A program made the position numbers and the translations under genes. This document shows positions 59,292-64,000 of a stretch of DNA of 64,000 nucleotides, piece by piece. Location: contig ML662442.1 of assembly GCA_007570785.1 (NCBI GenBank), forward strand, positions 33,031,909 to 33,095,908, in the 5' to 3' direction. Position 1 is the first letter of the stretch, and each line of letters starts with the position of its first letter. The DNA comes from Antilocapra americana (Eukaryota > Chordata > Mammalia > Artiodactyla > Antilocapridae). The notes under the pieces were generated by a model that searched no databases, was not told the DNA's origin, and worked only from the letters and a program-made list of their open reading frames with translations.

Positions 59292-59550
59292 AAAACTGAG
59301 CACTGAAGAATTGATGCTTTTGAACTGTGGTGTTGGAGAAGACTCTTGAGAGTCCCTTGGGTTGCAAGAAGGTCAAATCAGTCAATCCTAAAGGAAATCA
59401 GTCCTGAATACTCATTGGAAGGACTGATGTTGATGGACATGAGTTTGAGCAAGCTCTGGGAGTTAGTGATGGACAGGGAAGCCTGGCGTGCTGTAGTCCA
59501 TGGGGTCACAAAGAGTCAGACACAACTGAGCAACTGAACTAACTGAACTG
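59292..59550 (+). mobile_element. BovB 3' end nested in Tigger, internally deleted
   Basis: Begins ctgagcactgaagaattgat and ends cagacacaactgagcaactg plus aactaactgaactg. At about 59434 the text jumps from ctgatgttga to tggacatgagtttgagc, skipping roughly 150-170 bases present in the copies at 21228 and 30444, including the purine-rich block. A 63-codon open segment at 59346-59537 spans the junction. Confidence 0.93.
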
Positions 59551-59639
59551 TGGTTCTCATGTATTTTTCACTGTGTTTAGAGCATTACCATAAACCTTCA
59601 ATAATTCTATGGGGTACATATGAAGTGCCACAGTGATAC

Positions 59640-61530
59640 TGGAAGGGTTCCCAAGAAGCGGAAAAAATCATGGCATTATAAGAAAAAGCTGAATGTTTTC
59701 ATATGTGTTGTAGATTGAGGTCGACAGCTGTGGTTGGCCACCATTTGAAGATAAATAAATCCAAAAGGTAAGGACCTTTCTTTTTTTACAAGAAAAGAAA
59801 AGGAAATTCATGAAACCATCTCTGCAGCTATGCCAGCAGGTACAAATAGCTTGCCTTTTCAGGAAATACCCTTTAATCTCATATTGAAAATGCAGTTTTT
59901 ATGTGGATGCAGAGTTGCTATAAGAAAGGTATCCCTATAAGCTAGAATAGTGTTTGAGAAAAGTGAAGTCATTGTATAACAGCTTAAAGCATAAGGAAGA
60001 TGATGGGTATAACACTAGAGAATTTAGTGCCAGAAAAGAATGGTTTGATAATTTTAGAAAAAGGCTTGCCTTTGAAAATGTCAACATTAACAGGAGAAGC
60101 AGTTTCTGCCAACCAAGAGACAGCAGGTGAGTTCCAGGATTCCATTAAGAAAATTATTGAGGAGAAAGGATATCTGCCTGAACAGGTTCGTAATGCATAA
60201 AAAAAGCTCTCTATTTTGAAAAAAAGTGTGACAAAGGGCATTTATTAGTAAGGAAGAAAGTGAGCAATAGGATTTGAGGCAGTAAGTGATAGGCTAACTC
60301 CACTGTTTTGTGCAAATGCAGTCCAATTTATAATCAGAGCTACCTTTATAAAGTTGCTAACACTGGAGCTTGGAAGGAAAAAGATTATCATCAGCTGCCT
60401 GTCTTTTGGTTGTACAACAAGAAAGCCTAGACAACAAGAATGATTTTTCTGGATTGGCTCCATTGATGCTTTATCCTTGAAGTCAGAAATACCTTGCCAG
60501 TAAGGGAAAGTCTTTAAAAGTTCTTTGACAATGAACAATAGCCCTATCCACTCCACAGCTACATGAGCTCAACACTGAAGATAAAGAAGTGGTCTACTTT
60601 GCCTCAAACACAAAGTCTCTAGTTCAGTATCTACATCACAGGATCATAAAGACCTTAAAGACTCATTTTTAGTATTCTATGGAAAGGATTATCAACACTA
60701 TGAAAGAGAACTCTGATGGAAGGAACATCGTCAAAGTCTGGAAGGATTATACCATTAAAGATGCTAATGTTGTAATAGAAAAAAAAAAAACAGTTAAACC
60801 CATCAAGCCCAAAACAATAGATTCTGCTGGAGAAAACTGCATCCAGATGTTCTGTAGTGACTTCATAGGATTTATGACAGAACAAATCAAGGAAATCTTG
60901 AAAGAGATTGTGGACATTAAAATAAAGAGTTGAGGGTGAAAAGTTTTAAGATATGAATCTTGGAAAAATTCAAAAGCTAATAAACATCATGAAAGTGAAA
61001 GACATTCAGTTGTGTCTGATTTTTTGTGACCCCATGGAGTACACAGTTCATGGAATTCTCTAGGCCAACATATTAGAGTGGGTAACCTTTCCCTTCTCCA
61101 GAGGATCGTCCCAACCCAGAGATCAAACCCAGGTCTCCCACATTGCAGGCAGAGTCTTTACCAGTTCAGCCACAAGGGAAGCCCAAGAATACTGAAGTGG
61201 GTAGCCTATCCCCTCTCCAGCGGATCTTTCTGACCCCGGAATTGAACGGCATTGCAGGCAGATTCTTTACCAACTTCCATCAGGGAAGCCTAGTAGACAT
61301 CATATCAAAGGAATTAACAGAAGAAAACTTGATGAAGATGAGTGTTTCTGAACCACTACCATATGGGAGGCAGAAGACGTAGAAGAAGCGGTGCCAGAAA
61401 ACAAACTGACATTGGACAATCTGACACGAAGAGTTGCAGTCATTCAGGAATGTTTTTGATTTCTTTTACAAAATGGACACTTCTGTGATGCAAATATTAA
61501 AACTAAAGCAAATGGTGGGAAAAGGACTTG
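59640..61530 (+). pseudogene. Tigger transposase pseudogene
   Basis: A decayed pogo-type transposase. Pieces in order: a basic N-terminal stretch (VPKKRKKSW, about 59650); MSTLTGEAVSANQE and IIEEKGYLPEQV (60078-60190), as before the first catalytic aspartate; SDRLTPLFCANAV (60285-60325); MNNSPIHS (about 60531-60554, second catalytic site, normally DNAPGHP-like); VVYFASNTKSLVQ (60590-60630); VWKDYTIKDA (about 60738-60767); LTEENLMKMS (about 61315); and EDVEEAVPENKLTLDN (61375-61422, another frame). Stops and frameshifts are numerous, and a dimeric SINE splits the 3' part. The intact protein would bind the terminal repeats and cut and paste the element. Confidence 0.88.
60991..61293 (-). mobile_element. 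Dimeric Bov-tA SINE nested in Tigger
   Basis: Antisense: tail gaaagtgaaagacattcagt, one tRNA-derived head (gccacaagggaagccc at about 61170-61185), then directly a second body and head (aagaatactgaagtgggtag to catcagggaagcc). So two tRNA-type heads belong to one insertion. Target words taaacatcat (60981-60990) and tagacatcat (61294-61303) flank it. Confidence 0.94.
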
Positions 61531-61540
61531 TACCAGAGAG

Positions 61541-61735
61541 TAGGTAGGGTGCAGAGAGATAAATTAGGAGTTTGGGATTAACATATACACACTATGATAT
61601 ATAAAATAGATAACCAACAAGGACCTACTGTATAGGACAGGGAGCTGTACTCAGTATTTTGTAATAACCTATAAGGGAAAGGAATCTGAAAATATATATG
61701 ATTAATCATGTCACACAGTTAATAAACTTATCTGC
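61541..61735 (+). mobile_element. L1 3' UTR nested in Tigger
   Basis: gataaattaggagtttggga, ttaacatatacacactatga, aaatagataaccaacaagga, cctactgtataggacaggga and gtaataacctataagggaaa are the familiar L1 tail. The transposase text stops just before it (ggacttgtacca), and Tigger non-coding sequence resumes after it. The region between was lost. Confidence 0.82.
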
Positions 61736-62588
61736 TGTGTATATGTTTGTCTGAGTGAAAATCTAATAACTAATTGCAAGAGCTGTATGAGACATTTTTT
61801 GTGTCATCATCACTATCACCTAAATATTCATTGTGTAGAACACCATGTGCAAGACCTGTGTTAAAGTGGATAGCATATCCTTACAGAAGCATAAGGTGAG
61901 TGATATTTAATATAAAATTAACAATGTGTTAGCTTTCTTATTATTTTATAACTTTGCTTTCAAAACTTTCATTACTGAATAGTACATCTCTGTCTCTCCT
62001 GAAACTGGAGAAATTTCTGTTATCAGCCAATCATTACAAGTGATTTCTTTAAGCTAAGATTTCTAATACTGCATTATGAATATGACTACAATAGTGTATA
62101 GCATAAAAATTTTATAATGATTTATTCATTAGTACACAGGATAGGCTACCATGAAACAGTCATATTGTTATCAGTGCATGAATCATTATATCTGTAAATA
62201 AATATGATTTTTTTCACATTTTCACATCTTTTTATTTTTGATGTCTAGAGTTAGCAATAATTACAACATCTATAATGTTTTGTATCATATAAGGTGATAT
62301 TTGTGTAAGTACTGAAGACAATTCATCTTGTAAACAATGTAAATTTACAGTAATAAATACAGTAGTGAAAATGTATTTTGTCTACTTTATGATTTTTCTT
62401 GATAACATATTCTCTTCTCTAGCAGACTTCACCTAAGAATGTATATAAAACACAAATAATATGCCAAGTAAGTGTTAATCACCTCTTATAGGTAAGGCTT
62501 TGTGGTCAAAAGTGGGCTATTTGTAGTTAAGTTTCTAGGAAGTCAAAAGTTATACATGAATTTTCAGCTGCACATAGGGTAGGCATCC

Positions 62589-62897
62589 TTTCAGTTCAAT
62601 TCAATTCAGTTGCTCAGTTGTGTCCAACTCTTTGCAACCCCATGGACTGCAGCATGCCAGGTCCCCTGTCCATCACCAACTCCCAGAGTTTACTCAAACT
62701 CATGTCCATTGAGTTGGTGATGCCGTCCAACCATCTCATCCTGTCATCCCCTTTCTCCTCCTGCCTTCAATCTTTCCCAGCATCAGGGTCTTTTCAAATG
62801 AGTCAGCTCTTTGCATCAGGGGCCCAAGTATTGGAGTTTCAGCTTCAGCATGAGTCCTTCCAATGAATATTCAGGACTGATTTCCTTTAGGATGCTT
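62589..62897 (-). mobile_element. BovB 3' end nested in the Tigger right arm
   Basis: Antisense 309-bp BovB end, from tttcagttcaattcaattca to ttcctttaggatgctt. The word taggcatcc is duplicated at 62580-62588 and 62898-62906. Removing the insertion restores the Tigger right end. Confidence 0.94.
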
Positions 62898-62938
62898 TAG
62901 GCATCCCTAACGCACTCATTTTTCAAGGGTCAACTGTA

Positions 62939-64000
62939 ATTCTTTTAATATATTATGGGGTTTAATTTGCTAATATTTGCTGAGTTTTTTTAATCTATGT
63001 TAACAAGATATTTTGTTTTGTAGTTTTCGTTTTGTAATACATTTGTCTGATTTTGGTGTTAGAATAATACTTGTCTCATTGAAGGGTTAGAAACTATTCC
63101 CCTTGTTTCTATCCTCCTAAAGTGATTGTAAAGAATTGTTATAATTTCTCCCTAAAATGTTTGGTAGAGTTTAGCAGTGAACCCATTTAGGTGTAGTGCT
63201 TTTTGTTTTGAGGGTTATTGCTTGATTTCTCTATGCTTCTTTAATAGATACAGGTCTATTCAGATTATCTATTTCTTCTGGTGTAAGTTTTGGCTATTGT
63301 GTCCTTCTAAAGACTGGTCTATTTCATGTAGGTTATCAAATTTGTGGGCATAGAATAGTTAACAGCATTCCTTTTTTTTATAATACTGTCAATGTTTACA
63401 GAAAGTGTAGTTATGTCTCTTTTCACTTCTTATGTTAGTAGTGTCCTCTTTCTTTTTTTTTAGTTAGGTTGGCTAGAGGCTTCTCAATGTTACTGACCTT
63501 TTCAAAGAGGCAACTTTCTTTGATATTCTATATTTATTTACTCTTATCAGTTTCATCGATTTTTCCTTTAGTTATTTTTATAAATTGAGATGAACCTGAC
63601 ATATTATATTAGTTTCATGTATATAACATAATTATTTAATATATATATAAATATTACAGAATGACCACAATAATCTCTTTAACATTTATCATTGCACATA
63701 GTTACAATTTCTTTTGATAAGAACTTTTAAGATTTACTTTCTCAGCAATTTTCAAATATACAAGCTAGTAGAATTAGTTATAGCTATAGCGAATCTACTG
63801 TATATTTACTTTCCTGGGCTTATTTATTTTATTGCTAGAAGTTTACTTTAATTCTTATTTCTTTTCTTCTTACTTTGGATTTAATTTGCTCTTTTTTCTA
63901 GTTTCCTGAGGCGTAAATTTAGATTATTGATGTTAGATTTTCAATTATTTTATATATTAAATAATAAATCCTTAAAAACGTTTTAATCCTTGTTTCATAG
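62939..64000 (-). mobile_element. L1M ORF2, right of the Tigger insertion
   Basis: Antisense continuation of the L1 at 58474-58770: tttaatttgctaatatttgc, ttttgtagttttcgttttgt, gtctgattttggtgttagaa, aatgtttggtagagtttagc, ggtctattcagattatctat and ggttggctagaggcttctca. It runs to the window edge, interrupted by an L1 3' UTR insert at about 63576-63846, and continues with tctagtttcctgaggcgtaa. Confidence 0.85.
63576..63846 (-). mobile_element. L1 3' end nested in L1 ORF2
   Basis: Antisense L1 tail (taaattgagatgaacctgac, tattagtttcatgtatataa, gaatgaccacaataatctct, cattgcacatagttacaatt) interrupts the ORF2 text on either side. The similar words ctttagttattttt before and ctttaattcttatt after may be its target duplication. 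Confidence 0.72.

Larger units (their letters stand above)
58773..62936 (+). mobile_element. Complete Tigger (Tigger2/MER2-like, pogo group) DNA transposon
   Basis: Left terminus cagctttccttgaacaatac and right terminus (reverse complement) cagttgacccttgaaaaatg are the Tigger2/MER2 inverted repeats. TA lies on both sides (58771-58772 and 62937-62938), the standard target of Tc1/mariner-pogo elements. The left sub-terminal part (gggccacttatatgcagatt) and the right one (ggtaaggctttgtggtcaaa, gtagttaagtttctaggaag, tcaaaagttatacatgaatt) match MER2-type sequence from memory. It holds a transposase relic at 59640-61530. After removal of four later insertions (59292-59550, 60991-61293, about 61541-61735, 62589-62897) the element is about 3.1 kb. 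It is immobile. Confidence 0.93.

Noticed and set aside
60679..60933. 84-codon frame as a small host gene
   Set aside because: VWKDYTIKDA and its neighbours are the C-terminal part of a Tigger transposase. Upstream and downstream pieces of the same protein lie in order around it.

Overview
The window is ruminant nuclear DNA, almost certainly from a bovid and most likely cattle or a close relative. The evidence is its repeat content: dozens of Bov-tA and Bov-A2 SINEs (tRNA-Glu-derived, ruminant-specific), eight copies of the BovB/RTE LINE, 3' ends of a ruminant L1 (L1_BT type), and one older CHR-type SINE of the whale/hippo/ruminant lineage. It is AT-rich, has no CpG island, and holds one 10-base run of N inside a TG microsatellite. 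No exon, intact protein-coding gene or functional RNA gene could be supported. The region reads as an intergenic or deep-intronic desert built from mobile-element fossils, with stretches of 0.3 to 2.3 kb in which no repeat was recognised.

Layout. 1-11 kb: mostly unassigned AT-rich sequence with scattered SINEs and one clear MIR. 11-24 kb: an L1 3' end shot through with SINEs; a young L1 copy with a perfect 18-bp target-site duplication (14.9-15.5 kb); a 1.5-kb L2 fossil (18-19.5 kb); an antisense L1M (19.6-20.9 kb); a BovB copy; the TG repeat with the gap. 25-36 kb: an L1M split by an antisense BovB, an L2 remnant, the best-preserved BovB reverse-transcriptase segment (30.4-31.4 kb), a decayed L1 ORF2 and another BovB. 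37-49 kb: SINE clusters, a MER5A relic, two diverged copies of an unnamed repeat, an L1 ORF2 fragment joined to a BovB with an inverted 5' scrap, and the CHR SINE. 49-57 kb: MIRs, a young L1 with a 5' inversion, L1M and L2 ends, an MLT1 LTR, and long unassigned stretches.

The most striking structure is at the right end. A complete Tigger (pogo-type) DNA transposon occupies 58773-62936, with both terminal inverted repeats, a TA target duplication and a dead transposase. It lies inside an antisense L1M and was itself hit later by two BovB, one dimeric Bov-tA and one L1 3' end. In the transposase all three predicted catalytic acidic residues are lost.

Nothing here works as a genetic system today. 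Most reverse-transcriptase and transposase reading frames are broken. Family names rest on recognising sequence patterns from memory, not on a database search; boundaries are good to roughly 5-20 bases unless target-site duplications fix them.
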